From: Sepiola atlantica
Lineage: Eukaryota; Mollusca; Cephalopoda; Sepiida; Sepiolidae
DNA length: 64,000 nucleotides
Reading direction: 5' to 3'
Assembly: GCA_963556195.1 (NCBI GenBank)
Contig: OY744525.1
Location: forward strand, 79,306,844 to 79,370,843
Under the pieces are notes generated by a model that made no database searches, was not told the DNA's origin, and saw only the letters and a program-made list of their open reading frames with translations. Each line of letters begins with the position of its first letter. The stretch's first letter is position 1. Shown one piece after another: positions 34,236-46,370 of this stretch. Both the position numbers and the translations under genes were made by a program.

Positions 34236-35560
34236 TGTATATCTCAAACCACTCCCTCTCTGTGTATTCATATAATTGCCTATTTGTATTATTGGTTATT
34301 TGAATTAGAGTTTATATGTATTAGCGTTTATTCGTATTATAATTGTCTGTGTTAGGTTTTCTTTGTGGTTATCTATTACTGATTTTTGTAAGATTAATAT
34401 TTGAATTTTTGGTCATCTCTATCATAATATATCATCTATATACTTTTATTTTTAATTTTAACCCCCTGAAAAGCAAAGATCTTGGCCATTTTACAGCAGA
34501 AAATTTGACATTTAAGTAGAGATACAAGGAATATGAATGAATTGCAATAAACACAGAGTCAAGAGAGAAACATGTCTTTACCGGTTCTGCCTGTTTGTGA
34601 ATTAAGAATATGGTTGACTTAAAGGAGACATAGAATACTACTCTCTTCATGTTGATATCTGAAATTCAAAAAAGTGCAGGAATTGCCATTAAGCATTATG
34701 GGAACTAAAGGTACACCAGCTGCCTCTAGCAGCAAGTAAACCCTATGAAAGGCAATAACTAGGGCTCTGCTACTAATATAGTTTTTATTTATCATTGTTT
34801 ATGTGTATTATTTTTATTTGTACTAGCTTAAAACCCCTAAAATATCTCAGCCACTCCCCCTTACTATCTAACATTATGTGTGGGTATTTCAGCTAGTAGT
34901 ATAGAAACAGAGAATGTTCTTAAACCGAGTGTACCATTGATGGTGCAGCCTCAGCAGGTGTCATGTCAGATAAAGGCCACCATTTAGTAAACAGGGTTTC
35001 TGTTGTAGCTTGACATGAAATGACTTAGAGTTAACGGAGCATATCTAAAGGTAGAAGCAATCTACCAAAGGAGTAGAAGCAAGAAGCTTAAAGCTTCAAA
35101 GGAAATTAGCCATTTTGGCTGATGGTATAGCAAAGAGAGAATTCCGTTCTGAATCTGCCATAACTCAGTCCAGGTGGCTCGATGAACAGCATGCCATCAA
35201 ACAAAGTCGCCTTGATCTTTTCAGAAATTAAAATCTCAGTGGATGACGAGGTGGGGGGGGCTTGCATGGCTTCTGCTAAGAATCTGACACTAATAGAATG
35301 TTAGATGATTAGGATTTTGGGATTGAAGAGAATCACAAGTCAACCATTTCTATATATATGCAAGAAACAAACAAAAATATTTTAAATCAGGATATACTTG
35401 TAAACATTAATTAGACATAATTGGTATACTAAGCATAATATTAATTTTGGAGATTCTAAAATGCTAATTAAATACACAAGAATAAACAGAGAAAAATCTA
35501 GTTTAGTATGATTTCTAATTAAACAAAGGTCTGGTTTTTGCTTCTTTTTTTTAATAGAAA
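34236..35560. other. No feature seen
   Basis: Mixed sequence with no long open frame and no repeat relationship that I can establish. A short TTCGTATTATAATTG-like stretch near 34280-34345 recurs loosely within itself. Confidence 0.5.
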
Positions 35561-35574
35561 TCCAACTCTATTTA

Positions 35575-35790
35575 ATGCTGAAGCACAGTACCTATTGTAA
35601 ACGAATAATTGTATATGATTAATTAAACACAAATTGCTATTTTACCTAAAGCTGGGAGAAAATTGTAGGGTTTGTACTTTTTCCAACAGTATTACTGTGT
35701 AAATAATCATAAATTAATAAACGGGGTTTGAAGTTGGCATATCTAATGTCATAGTCAGTAATAAGTTATCCATTATGCCAATCACACACC
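35575..35790 (-). repeat. SINE family F1, copy 4
   Basis: The minus strand starts with TTGGCATAATGGATAACTTA (A-box-like, 35780) and AACTTCAAACCCCG (B-box-like), then the F1 body (ACAGTAATACTGTTGG, CTCCCAGCTTTAGGTAAAAT, ATTAATCATATACAATT). It is the best preserved F1 head. Confidence 0.7.
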
Positions 35791-35794
35791 TCTC

Positions 35795-36590
35795 AAATTC
35801 ATTTATTTTATTGTCTTTTCTGTTTAAAAAAAGGTGTTGTTTTGAATTGTAGACATACAAAAGATTATAACTGCGGCAAAAAGAAATTGGTCCTAAAATA
35901 TAATAACATAAAAATATGAAAATACAAGTTCTTTTTTTTATAATTCTTTTCAAAATAATGTTTTTGTTTTACTTATTCATAAATTCGCTCAAACTATTCA
36001 TCATAATATACCCTTCTGAGATAGAGAAGAGGTGAAATGTACAAAATTAGTCTAACAAGATCATTTGTCAGGAGAGTGTCATTTTGTCACCCATCTAGGG
36101 CTTCTGTCTCTAGGATTGCCTAGATAAGGAAATTCTAATTAAAATTCACAGGAATTTATGATGCAACCAATCAACCAACCAACCGGAATTAATTAATATT
36201 ATGAATTTTCAACATTATCTGTATTCATCCATTCATTCCAAGACATGTGGTCTATCCACTACAACGAAGAAGATATGCTGATATAGTCACCACATGGAGG
36301 GTCAAATACCACATAAAGCCACTGAGATGATCAATGAGAAAAAATATCCAACAATATTTTAATTTTTTGCTGTGACCAGCATAGATCTTAATGCAACTCA
36401 TGAATGATAACGGAGCAGAATTATGATTTACGGAATCATTTTCATACTTTCACTATGCGACTCTGCTCCAAAATGTATTTGCTAGTAATCCAATATCTAA
36501 GTTTAAAAAAAAATCTTTTCTCCAATAGATGTACAAAATTACAACTCAGTTTTCTTCTTTCTCTTTATCTCTCTATAATAAGTTATCAGA
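35795..36590. other. No feature seen
   Basis: AT-rich with a small (CCAA) run at 36170-36183. No supported feature. Confidence 0.5.
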
Positions 36591-36594
36591 CAAG

Positions 36595-36682
36595 ATATAT
36601 ATATATATATATATATAGGTACAGAAAAATTAGTACAACATTAGTACCGTTGGTTTCAAGCTCAGAAAGACTTAGCAATCCG

Positions 36683-36734
<52 letters not shown>
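36595..36734. repeat. (TA)n, (TC)n and (TA)n microsatellites
   Basis: TA units at 36595-36617, TC units at 36681-36709, then TA units at 36710-36734, directly beside the hammerhead repeat. A degenerate hammerhead-like stretch lies between (minus strand CTGAGCTTGAAACC near 36660, lacking most of stem II). Confidence 0.9.
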
Positions 36735-36758
36735 GTAAATTATGAAAATATATTTATG

Positions 36759-36821
36759 GCATGTAGCTACACAGAGGCTTCCACGTTTCATCCCCGTAGG
36801 GAATCGTCAGGCTAAAATGCA
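36759..36821 (-). ncRNA. Hammerhead ribozyme (type I), Penelope-type
   Basis: Minus strand: CTGACGA (36810-36804), stem II with TTCCC and GGGGAT around a short loop (36803-36790), GAAA (36789-36786). Stem III of 7 bp pairs ACGTGGA with TCTGTGT around loop AGCC, and A (36768) is at the cleavage position. Stem I: GCTA pairs with TAGC, and ATGC with GCAT across a small internal loop. All invariant core bases are present. Such ribozymes are known in the terminal repeats of Penelope-like retroelements, where they process the RNA; that context is inferred here. Confidence 0.78.
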
Positions 36822-36932
36822 TGGAGTTTGTGTTGTCTGGTGTTTTTATGTATACACGTGGTGTTTAGTCTAGCCTGAAAATTGATACATAAAAGATTAG
36901 ATCTCCTTATCATATTTTATGTGGATACATGA

Positions 36933-36938
<6 letters not shown>

Positions 36939-37009
<71 letters not shown>
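36939..37009. repeat. (AT)n microsatellite
   Basis: About 35 AT units. Confidence 0.95.
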
Positions 37010-37013
<4 letters not shown>

Positions 37014-37343
37014 AAAGAAGCTTTGAGTCATTTTAAACAAAAAAAAAAAAGAAAGAAAAAAAAGTAAAATGCAGTTCAAATTCCCAGAGAAACTAACTAA
37101 ATCCAAGATATTGCAGACTTAACATTCGTTGGAAAGTTAATGAATAAAAATATAAGTAAATACAAAGAATAAAAAGGGGGGGTTAAGTATCTAAGAGTGA
37201 AACAAAAACAGGAGACCTTAAGCGGCTAATATTAACACGGGGATCATCAGCTGCTTACCATGTAACTGTTTCGGAGATTTAAAAACAGGACAGTTATAAT
37301 ATTCATGACTCTCCGATGGTACTGATAAACTACCATTTCCCCA

Positions 37344-38280
<937 letters not shown>

Positions 38281-38289
38281 GTTTATTTA

Positions 38290-38640
38290 GGAAGGATTCA
38301 TTAGTTAAAAAGAAAACACCCTGAGAAAGGGTCCTGTGTATGACCTTAAAGTGCATCCAGTGGTGAGACCCCAATTTGGGAGCTTTTGGGAATGTGAAGT
38401 CACCCCTTAGTTACTATTACTCCCAGGTCCATTCTGACCTGGAATGGTAGTACCTGCCAGGTAAATAAAATATGTGCTGGCACAACACTAAACTATTTTG
38501 AATATGCTTGGGCAAGGTTTCCCCACCCCCAAATCCATCTTTCCCAGTTTCACGGTTACTCCCAGAGGCAGAGTGATAATACCTGTCAGCGTCCCATCTA
38601 TGGGTTGAAAATAGATTTTATCAACTGCAGACTATATACA
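38290..38640 (+). repeat. Direct duplication with a CCAGGTC hairpin
   Basis: ATTACTCCCAGG, GGTAGTACCTGCCAG (38416-38461) is echoed at 38565-38592 (GTTACTCCCAGAGG, GATAATACCTGTCAG). A small hairpin forms from CCAGGTC and GACCTGG (38427-38443). GC content is higher than the surroundings. Not coding. Confidence 0.5.
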
Positions 38641-38756
38641 AAATATATGCCTACAAAACAAATTAATCTTCAAACCATTCATATACAAAATGGAATCTAT
38701 TAAATATTTGAACATGAAACTTTGTAACAAAGTTGTAACTGGATTTGGCATTAAAT

Positions 38757-38830
38757 AACCCGAAAAGGGTTGATATGCCATAACACAAAACATTGAGGAA
38801 GGTCTCATTGACCGAAACGTCGGTTATATG
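38757..38830 (+). other. AAGGGTTGATATGCCATAA unit and a hammerhead-core-like motif
   Basis: AAAAGGGTTGATATGCCATA is a single unit of the minisatellite found at 62020-62580. It is followed by TTGAGGAAGGTCTCATTGAC, then CGAAACGTCGG. The latter has a CTGANGA-like element, a GGTC/GACC stem and GAAAC, but stems I and III do not pair, so I do not call it a ribozyme. Confidence 0.4.
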
Positions 38831-39620
38831 AGCAAATAAATAACTTTTACCAATTTTCTTTTTTTTCTTTATAATAATGTTTCCAAACTGCCGGGTGTTT
38901 CATCCAATCTAATCTAATATGTAATAAAATAATAACCCTTAATTTGTATAAAGATTTTAGAAGTAAGATGTAGATTTGCTTTAATAAGTCGGTTTAAATT
39001 ACAAGATTCAACTTTGCATTAATATATTATTTTGGATTGTGATATATATGTACATACACATGCATGTATATGTGTGCGCCATTTAAACCAGTTAAAAATC
39101 AATTGAATAAAACAGCTACATGAAAAGAAAAAGAGTAAAAAAGTTTACAGACAAGAAAGAAGTGGATGAAATACAGATGTATCATGGGAAAAGATTTTAA
39201 TGAATAGACAACTGACTTCAAAGAAAAATGTCGTTTTTTTTTCTCAAGTTTATAACCAGAATGAATCAAATCCTCAGAATATTGTGTGAACGAATCTTCC
39301 ATACGGCAAAACGAAATCATCTTTATAAACAAATAAAAGAGAAAGAGAAAAATAAGAAAAGAAGCATCGAGTATTAGAGGAATATTTGATCTTAAAACTA
39401 GTAATAACTCTGTATGCTCTATTATTACTACTACGACTACTACTACTAGCAAATATACGTGCTCGTGCTCTTCAGATGTAAATATCTGATCGTTTTATGT
39501 ATTGCCCATGATACTACAGTTATTTCATCTTTTTTAATAGTTTTCTCATAAAAAATGTAAATTACACATTCTATTTACTCTGTTAACATCAATTAATTTC
39601 TCTCTATATATAATATAATA
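38830..39620. other. No feature seen
   Basis: AT-rich with a CTACTACGACTACTACTACT run at 39427. The 117-codon minus frame has no recognisable domain and a low-complexity N terminus. Confidence 0.5.
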
Positions 39621-39626
39621 TATCCT

Positions 39627-39770
39627 TACAAGCATTTATTTATGAAAACCATGCTTTTTCTAGTTAGCTGGACCTAATAACCTATAACTTTGTATGTTTC
39701 TCCAGCTTTCTTCAACACTATCCCAGTCTAATAATACTGAACCGGCAATTGCATATACTCTCGATGTTAG
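39627..39770 (+). repeat. Dispersed repeat B, copy 2
   Basis: AGCATTTATTTATGAAAACC, GGACCTAATAACCTATAACT, CCCAGTCTAATAATACTGAA and CAATTGCATATACTC match 20607-20760 in order. It lies about 500 bp upstream of the Penelope endonuclease relic, but a link is not shown. Confidence 0.65.
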
Positions 39771-40249
39771 TCTTTTTTCACTTGTTCCTATTTGCACTGT
39801 TTTTCTCTTTATTTCTTTTTCTACTGGATTCTTCTCAAAACTCACTGTCTTTTGTTTCGTTTTTTTTCTCCTGTTTTTCTAACACCTGTCATAGAATCAC
39901 TTATTTAAATTTACATTTTATATTCTACACCTGTGCTTCCATTTTTACTGCTGGATTAATGTTCAGGAAAGAAAGAGAAATATTCTATCATTCTAAAAGT
40001 GTGATTTTCATAAAGCTTGTAATAATACATACATATTATTAGTCGGTTTTGAATAAAATATAACATGTTCATAGATAATGATACCCATAATTCTCAATGT
40101 TTTTTATTTTAATTTTTTGAGAATACGACATATCTTTGAGAAAATGTTACATAGTTTTCATTACAGACAGACTACAAATCTCTATTTTAATAAAATTATT
40201 ATTGTCAGTAGTACCAGAAGTAATAGAAGCAGTAAAAGTGGTGGTAGCA

Positions 40250-41160
40250 GTATTTTTTCTGAAATCAATCCTTTTTTATATTGCAAATCTACCAACAAAC
40301 ATGATTACATACACTTTTATTCTCACCACTACACCATGATAAAAACTGGCCTAATCATAGGCCTTTACCTACGTGTGCCAAAACTAATCAGTCAACAGTT
40401 CATATTGGATTAATTTGACATTGACACTTCATTCAAATCTCTTAAATATCCCAGATACTTCATTCTTAATCTCAGAAAAAATCCCTCCACATATTTTACC
40501 AAAGAAACAAACAAAAAGAAAACAAAAAACACACACATGCTTTATACTCTCAGACCCATCACTCTACCTCCAAACACACATAACAAACATATGTACAGGA
40601 TTATTTAGAATTGTATAGACATGCTCACAAACCATCAGAAATCTCATAAACAAACATAAACATATCGACACTACCCCTAGACCACACACTGGCATTTACA
40701 CCATACCTTGTACAACATGCAGCAAGTATTACATTGGTAAAATGCAACACACTCGTAACAAGAGAACATGTGAATACAAAAGAGCCATTAAACTTGGTGA
40801 TAATCAAAATGTACTTGTTTCACATATGTTTGCTTACAACCATACATTCGATGTTTCTAAGGCCACACTAATCAGAAATATGCATAACTCTCAATGCAGA
40901 TGCCTCTTTAAAGCAGCTCTTATCGCACACTCCAACAACACAATCAAAACAGACTTGAGATTTTTTCAAATTATTGTTATACTTGCAAAATGCATTGTTA
41001 TTGAGAATTCTATCCTTGATAATGGTTTCTATTGACACTAGCTACTACCATTTTCCTTTGTACTTGTTTTCTTTCTTCCTTTCTTTCATCCACCTGTTTC
41101 TACTGCCACTCATAGCCCTCAGTCATACATTAACATATTCATAATGACCCATATTCCTCT
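40250..41160 (+). mobile_element. Penelope-like retroelement, 3' coding relic
   Basis: Two coding pieces in different frames. 40269-40413 reads STNKHDYIHFYSHH and IKTGLIIGLYLRVPKLISQQ, the region after the RT palm in Penelope-like elements. FKSLKYPRYFILNL follows in another frame (about 40430). A GIY-YIG domain then occupies 40618-41035. The RT catalytic core upstream was not found. The 3' flank to 41160 is CT-rich and runs into repeat family A on the minus strand. Confidence 0.8.
40618..41035 (+). pseudogene. GIY-YIG endonuclease domain of a Penelope-like element
   Basis: Open frame of about 139 codons (no Met at the start; a TAG precedes it). GIY at 40691 and YYIG at 40727 are separated by PCTTC, the Cys pair typical of Penelope-type GIY-YIG domains. 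Then RTCEYKRAIK (catalytic Arg region), HMFAYNHTFD, and LFKAALIAHSNN, where related proteins have a Glu in the place of the first Lys. This domain nicks DNA at the insertion site. Loss of that Glu and of RT implies it is inactive. Confidence 0.82.
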
Positions 41161-41312
41161 CTTTTTTTTACCCCTTTGCATAAAAAAAATTGCACTAAAT
41201 ATAGCCAACATTTGAACCCCTTACACATAGAAGCTGTGTTCCAAAATTCAAAATAATTGATTTAGTTTAGGAGTGAATCCGTTACATACAAATATATAAA
41301 CATACCTAACTT
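41160..41312 (-). repeat. Dispersed repeat family A, copy 3
   Basis: Reverse complement of the start of copies 1 and 2: ATAAAGTTAGGTATG, GTATGTAACGGATTCACTCC, TAAACTAAATCAATTATTTT, GAATTTTGGAACACAGC and GCAAAGGGGTAAAAA. Confidence 0.75.
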
Positions 41313-41313
41313 T

Positions 41314-41316
<3 letters not shown>

Positions 41317-41364
<48 letters not shown>
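41317..41364. repeat. (TA)n microsatellite
   Basis: About 24 TA units at the outer end of the family A copy. Confidence 0.95.
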
Positions 41365-41368
<4 letters not shown>

Positions 41369-41756
41369 TGACTATCAAATTCCAACAAATTGGGTTGTAT
41401 TCGAATTGCTTTTTGTAGAGTTTATCAATACATAATGAACACTATTGTATTTGAATAGACAAGAGTTTATCTATTAGCCTGGAAAATCGAAAATCTCTGT
41501 TAATTTCGAAGTAATAAATGGCAATTGTTGACTGGACTCGAACTTGCAAGTCTAATTAAGCTAAGCCATACTTTAGTATTAAATTAAAATCTAAAATTCA
41601 ATCTCATATGAAACATTAATGACAGATAAAGACTGAGACGGTCAAAAATATTGATTCTTCCCTTATAAAATACTTTAATCCTTCTTGTCAACTAAATAAA
41701 AAATATCTTTGCTATCCTATTCTTATAGAATGAAAATATAGGGATATATATAGAAT

Positions 41757-41770
41757 GGAATTTTGTGTGG

Positions 41771-41816
<46 letters not shown>

Positions 41817-41830
41817 CCACACAAAATTCC
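41757..41830. repeat. Perfect 74-bp palindrome with (TA)n core
   Basis: GGAATTTTGTGTGGCTATAT and its exact reverse complement flank an uninterrupted TA tract; the non-TA arm is 15 bp. It can extrude as a cruciform. Non-coding. Confidence 0.9.
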
Positions 41831-42370
41831 ACAACACATAACAAAAAAGGTTTCTTTGTGTATTTCTAATACAGTTATATTAATTACACTTTCACTGCTC
41901 GTAGAACATATATTATATATTTAGGTATTCAGTCAGACAATTTTTATAAACTTAAAAAAGTATCCCATGAAAAAAAACGATATTTAGTAACTCAAAACTT
42001 TACAACACATTTTTTTTATTCACAACAGGTTAAAAAGTAATCATAAAATTAATTTTGAACGTTCTAAAAAACAACCCCATCCTAAGTTAGAATATTCTAG
42101 TAAAAAGTTAATGTCTCAAATTAGAATGGAGTTTTTTTTCAAACGTTCTAGTACTTAGTAATGGTTAAAAGTATTGCATCATTCTTTTTCTGTCAACTGT
42201 CCTTTAGCAAAATAATTGATTATGACCTCCATAAATATACTATTGACCTTCCTACAAATGGACTTGGTTATAGGAAGATACCTAGTAAGCTAAATGTGCC
42301 ATTGAGTTCAGTGTGCCATTGAGCTCAATAGGTAAGTAGAGCTTAGTAGTAGTATGAGAATATACTTATG

Positions 42371-42432
42371 GCAAGTAAGCTACACAAACATGTTTATGCT
42401 TCATTACCGGAGGAATTCATCAGGTTAATTGT
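42371..42432 (-). ncRNA. Hammerhead ribozyme (type I), degenerate
   Basis: Minus strand: CTGATGA (42423-42417), imperfect stem II (ATTCC with GGTAAT), GAAG in place of GAAA (42402-42399), then a 7-bp stem III (GCATAAA with TTTGTGT, loop CATG) and A at the cleavage position (42381). The flanks GTAGCTTACTTGCCATAAGT match those of 36759-36821, so both are copies of one repeat. G in place of the third A of GAAA and a poor stem I suggest it is inactive. Confidence 0.62.
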
Positions 42433-43080
42433 TTTCAATGTATTTTCCAAAATTTGACTTCAATTCCGGGTTTGGTGGCATTGAGCACATCTAGGCTGAT
42501 GACTTTGAGAATAGGTGAAAAGCTGGCTACAAAAGGGGGGGGGGCTCCTTGCAGCAGATGAGTGCCAGGTTTACTCTTTGACAGTTAGATGAAAACTGAA
42601 AAAGATCTGGGTGTTAATTCTATTTATAGAAAAGTGATTGGCACAATGAATCTGCTCTTGGCGGACACAGCTCAGGACCTCAGTCACATGACTGTCAAAA
42701 TCCTTAATTTCATCTTTTCTTTGCTTTGGCAATAAGGATAGGATGATTTCCACTTTGGTGTACGATTCTCATTTCTTTGATATTTCAGATATAACCGGTA
42801 AAGTTTTTAATATCAGACATCTGTATTTTTCGCAGGAAGGTGTGAAAGGAATTTTGGATTTTACATGACTGCAATGTAATACGATGTCCCACAGTGGTGT
42901 GGGAAGGAGATTTTGGTTTCTCAGCCAAACCAGTCAATACCTTTTGCTTAGCTGAATTTAGATAAAAGATACAAATCGGGATTTTCAGAGAAATGAGAAA
43001 AGGGGATGGAATAAATGGTTGATGTATAATTATTTTTTAAAATATCTTATATAAGAACTCTGCCACATGTGATAATATAT
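42433..43080. other. No gene; flank of the hammerhead repeat, then unclassified DNA
   Basis: The first 60 bp continue the repeat shared with 36.8 kb. A G8-type run lies near 42535. The 60-codon minus frame at 42571 has no recognised domain. Confidence 0.45.
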
Positions 43081-43081
43081 A

Positions 43082-43333
43082 TACAGGATGTCCATAGAGA
43101 CTATTTACAATTTAAAATATTTATTAAGAAGACAGTTGATGAAATATCTTGACTAGATTTTTTTTGTTTTAATCAGTGTTTATTGAAGTCTTTTATAAGA
43201 TTTCGTATTTCAGATATTTTGTTAATGGAAGGACAACTGCTAAGTGAACCCCTATAAAATGGCTACTCATCAAGAGAAGGCACAATATTTTTTTCAATTT
43301 TAAATTGTAAAGAGACTTTATGGACACCCTGTA
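43082..43333 (+). mobile_element. Mariner/Tc1-type MITE with a truncated transposase start
   Basis: 37-bp terminal inverted repeats: TACAGGATGTCCATAGAGAC at 43082 and its partner ending GGACACCCTGTA at 43333, flanked by TA. Before the right repeat an ATG (43259) opens MATHQEKAQYFF, which resembles the N terminus of transposases of this group and is cut off at once. So it is an internally deleted derivative of a coding element. Confidence 0.85.
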
Positions 43334-43433
43334 CATACATATGTGTATCCATATATATACGTACATATATACACATATATATGCATACATATACATCTAT
43401 ACATACATATATATATGCATCTAAACATGCATA

Positions 43434-44077
43434 TACGAGGCCTGTCTAAAAAGTACCCGACCTTTATTTTTTCCGTGCAAAATAGAAACGAGAGGGCAGC
43501 GTCACTCTACACAGTGAAGGAAGATACATTCATGCGCATGTGTGAATTTTATCACCGCCTTCCTGCACGTTAGTCGCTGTCTGTCGGTTGCGGAGTGAGG
43601 TGCTACACAACGTGTTCATCGGATTACCGATTCTCTCAAGATGACTGAACGTGTTGGGCAAAGGTACTGCATCAAATTTTGCCAAAAGCTTGGTGATTCT
43701 CAAAGCAAAACAATTCATAAGATTCAGCAGGTGTTTGGGGAAGATGCGATGAGTGTAACACAAATTAAGGAGTGGTTCAACCGATTCAAAAATGGCCGCA
43801 CATCAGCAGAGAGTGGCCAGAGTTCTGGCAGGCCCCAAACGGCTTGGAGTGCAGCTGTTGTTGAGAGGGTGTGAAAAAAGAGATAATGTGGAACGCGACG
43901 GCGGAGATGAACACCATTCCAAAAGAAGACTCCCAGAGGTGTTTTCGGCAGTGGATGAATCGGTGGACTAAGTGTATGCAAACACAAGGGCCTACTTTGA
44001 GGGGGATTAGGCTCCCAACCCCGTCACGTATTTGAAATATTTTTTCTGGCTTAAGGGCGGATACCTTTTAGACAGGC

Positions 44078-44084
<7 letters not shown>
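43434..44084 (+). mobile_element. Internally deleted mariner element
   Basis: 29-bp inverted repeats (TACGAGGCCTGTCTAAAAAG at 43434; AGACAGGCCTCATA ending 44084), TA-rich flanks. The N-terminal DNA-binding half of the transposase is intact as an open frame; then the catalytic core is missing and only a C-terminal trace remains (TIPKEDSQRCFRQWMNRWTK, 43911-43970). Confidence 0.88.
43641..43874 (+). CDS. Mariner transposase N-terminal DNA-binding part (truncated)
   Basis: 77 codons starting MTERVGQRYCIKFCQKLGDS, then a helix-turn-helix region (KTIHKIQQVFGEDAMSVTQI, KEWFNRFKNGRTSAE) and a basic SGRPQ linker. It ends in TGA after VVERV. The mariner family has about 340 residues; the DDD core is deleted here. 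It could still bind its own inverted repeats if expressed, which is inference. Confidence 0.8.
   Translation: MTERVGQRYCIKFCQKLGDSQSKTIHKIQQVFGEDAMSVTQIKEWFNRFKNGRTSAESGQSSGRPQTAWSAAVVERV

Positions 44085-44149
<65 letters not shown>
44085..44149. repeat. (TA)n microsatellite
   Basis: About 33 TA units beginning at the mariner right end. Confidence 0.95.
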
Positions 44150-44155
<6 letters not shown>

Positions 44156-44770
44156 TGTGGCTTGGGGAATTACTTCATTTTAGCATTGTAAGCCTAGCAT
44201 AAAGAGAAAATGTGTTTTCAAAAAGAATTATAAAGATAAAAATACATTAAAAAACTGGGAAATCAAAAACTTGAACTACCTGTATTTATGGTTTTCAAAG
44301 AATTATTGGATTTGTTGTTGTGTTTTTTAGAAGTCAATATTTTATTTCTTAATTTTGAAATTTATTTTCAGCACCCTGAAACTACTGAAACTAACGTTAA
44401 GATTTACAAGAATAAATCGTTTGAAATTGTTAAGAAAGCCGTTTTATCCGGCTTCCATTTAATTTTCTTCCCTGCATGAGAATTTTATAACAACGATTTG
44501 AAGAATTTAAGCTCAGCACCACTTTTCCATTTCATTAAGTCTTAAAAAGTTTTCTTAAGCACAATCCAGAACCTCAGAGAAAGTAACTTTTATCTTGCAG
44601 CCATGTTGTTGTCTGTATTTTCCAAAAGGATTTGAGAGATGGAAAGAAAGATCCAATGATCATCTCTAGTATTTGGTAAGATTTGTTTAAAAAGTAAATA
44701 AAAATTGATTCATGTTGGAATAAATAATCCTTAGTTAGCATGTCTACTGCATCATAAGGGGTCAACATTC
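44150..44770. other. No feature seen
   Basis: AT-rich without recognised features. Confidence 0.5.
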
Positions 44771-44774
44771 TAAT

Positions 44775-44776
44775 AT

Positions 44777-44816
<40 letters not shown>
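44775..44816. repeat. (ACT)14 microsatellite
   Basis: Near-perfect ACT repeat. Minus-strand frames through it give Ser or Val runs. Confidence 0.95.
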
Positions 44817-44959
44817 GATAACTTTTGCATATGGTAGAGACTGTGTTGAGACCACTTGTTAAATAACAGGGAGTGATAGAAACTGTTAATGATTAAAAGT
44901 TTTATTAACATCACCTTGAAAATGCTAAACTTCTCTCTGACCAAAGTATAGTTTATGCC

Positions 44960-45985
44960 ATCCTGTTCTATTGCGGATATCCTAACGGTCATCTCTGAAT
45001 GTATATACCTCACACCGGATAAGGTAAGAGAAGGTAGAGCACTAGCCTTAGATATCTCCAAAGCCTTTGAAAAAGTTTGGCATTAATGTCTTCTCAGAAA
45101 TATAAACTTATTACTAGACGAATATTTAATATAATCAGATCTTTCTTAACTAAAAGGAAGATGGTTGTACATCTAAACATCATATTAACACGGGTGTGTC
45201 CCAGGGGTCAATACTTGGACCTATATTATTCCTGATGACACCATCCTCTATTCCTGGCATTGAGGGTAAATCGAATGCGCACACATCCAAGGCAATGGCT
45301 GAATCCATGGAAAATGACCTCCAGTCTGTAGTAGAATGGGGCTAAAAATGGATGGTCACATTTAATGTTACCAGCACAAAGCTCCTTTACATAGAAAATG
45401 TTGCTAAGTCAGCTGCAAAGAATGTAGACTCCCTCTACCGAGCTAGAAAACTTCTGACATCTGCCAGTATCCTATATCTATATAAAGTCACCATTCGCTC
45501 CTGGATTAAATATTGTTGCCACATCTGAGATAGTGCACCAACTATTAGCCTCTCCCTCTTGGACAGGGTGCAAAAAAGAATTTCTAACTTAATAATTCCT
45601 GCTTTGTCTGCCAAGCTCTGGCCCCTGTGCATTCACTATGATGTTGCATCCTTATGCTTGTTTTACAAGTACTTTCATGGAATTTGCTCTGATGAAATTG
45701 CTGCACTTGTAACCGCTGAACGAAAAAGAAACCTGACAAGATGCAAAATCCCACCCCTTCAGTGTAGAAATCCTTAGATGCCAAAATATTTTCTACTCTG
45801 ATAGTTTCTTTCCTCAGACCACTTGCCATTGGAATTCCCTTCCTGCTCTTTGCTTCCTTGATCATACCAACATGCAGAAATTTAAATGTAATATGAAAAA
45901 ACATCCTGCTGCCCACCCACCCAGGTCGCCCCCTATAAATCTGGCCCGTAACACAGTAACAATATGCCTTGTTTTGGGATGAACA
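44960..45985 (+). pseudogene. Jockey/I-like LINE reverse transcriptase relic, copy 2
   Basis: Same lineage as 21170-22070. In shifted frames: ALALDISKAFEKVWH (motif A, 45046), INTGV and a motif B remnant with ILGPILFL (about 45186-45235), AAKNVDSLYRARKLLTSASI, LYLYKVTIRSWIKYCCHI, SLLDRVQKRISNLIIPALSA and VASLCLFYKYFHGICSDEIA (45646-45700). The YADD box is lost to a deletion near 45240. It ends near AATATGCCTTGTTTTGGGAT, as does copy 1. Confidence 0.83.
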
Positions 45986-45989
45986 AAAG

Positions 45990-46370
45990 TAAAAAATATT
46001 TTTAAAATTTTATTTAAGGAATTGAGATTTGTAGTTTTAATGAAATGGTTGGAGTTGGACATGTTAAATGCAATGAGTGAAAAGATGAGATTGCAATTGC
46101 TGTGTCATGCTTACAGGGTCGAAATGAGTGTTAGTGAATGGGTGGTAACAGTTTATAGTAAGTACTATTACAATAAATAAGAAACACTTATGATTCAAAA
46201 CTACTGAACCAAATTTTGCATGAAGCTCACTTGATATAAAAGGTGTGACAGCTCATCTCTAATCCAATCTAAAATTAAACTAACTATCTTACCTTTCCTT
46301 GTGATGAGGATAAACAAACATAAAAAATGTAATTTTAAATTTATTTATGATGGCTTTAAAAAAAAATTAT
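45990..46370. other. No feature seen
   Basis: Short stretch between two LINE relics. GAACCAAATTTTGCATGAAG at 46209 has a relative at 48617 (GAACCAAATTTGGCATGCAA), but its class is unknown. Confidence 0.45.

Noticed and set aside
36645..36675. Minus-strand CTGAGCTTGAAACC with ACC/GGT stem III
   Set aside because: Stem II and part of CTGANGA are missing; kept only as a note under the microsatellite entry.
37230..37260. Minus-strand CTGATGATCCCC near a TA tract
   Set aside because: Half a hammerhead at most; no GAAA side at a sensible distance.
38790..38830. Hammerhead-like core TTGAGGA..GAAAC
   Set aside because: Stem II (GGTC/GACC) is present, but the first core base is T and I could not pair stems I or III. 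The motif may be a decayed Penelope terminus; not called.
39099..39452. 117-codon minus-strand frame
   Set aside because: Begins in an ACT repeat (Val run) and has no domain; composition artefact.
41525..41575. Possible tRNA gene on the minus strand (GTTCGAGTCC)
   Set aside because: A- and B-box-like sequences are too close (about 25 nt) and the arms do not fold into a cloverleaf.
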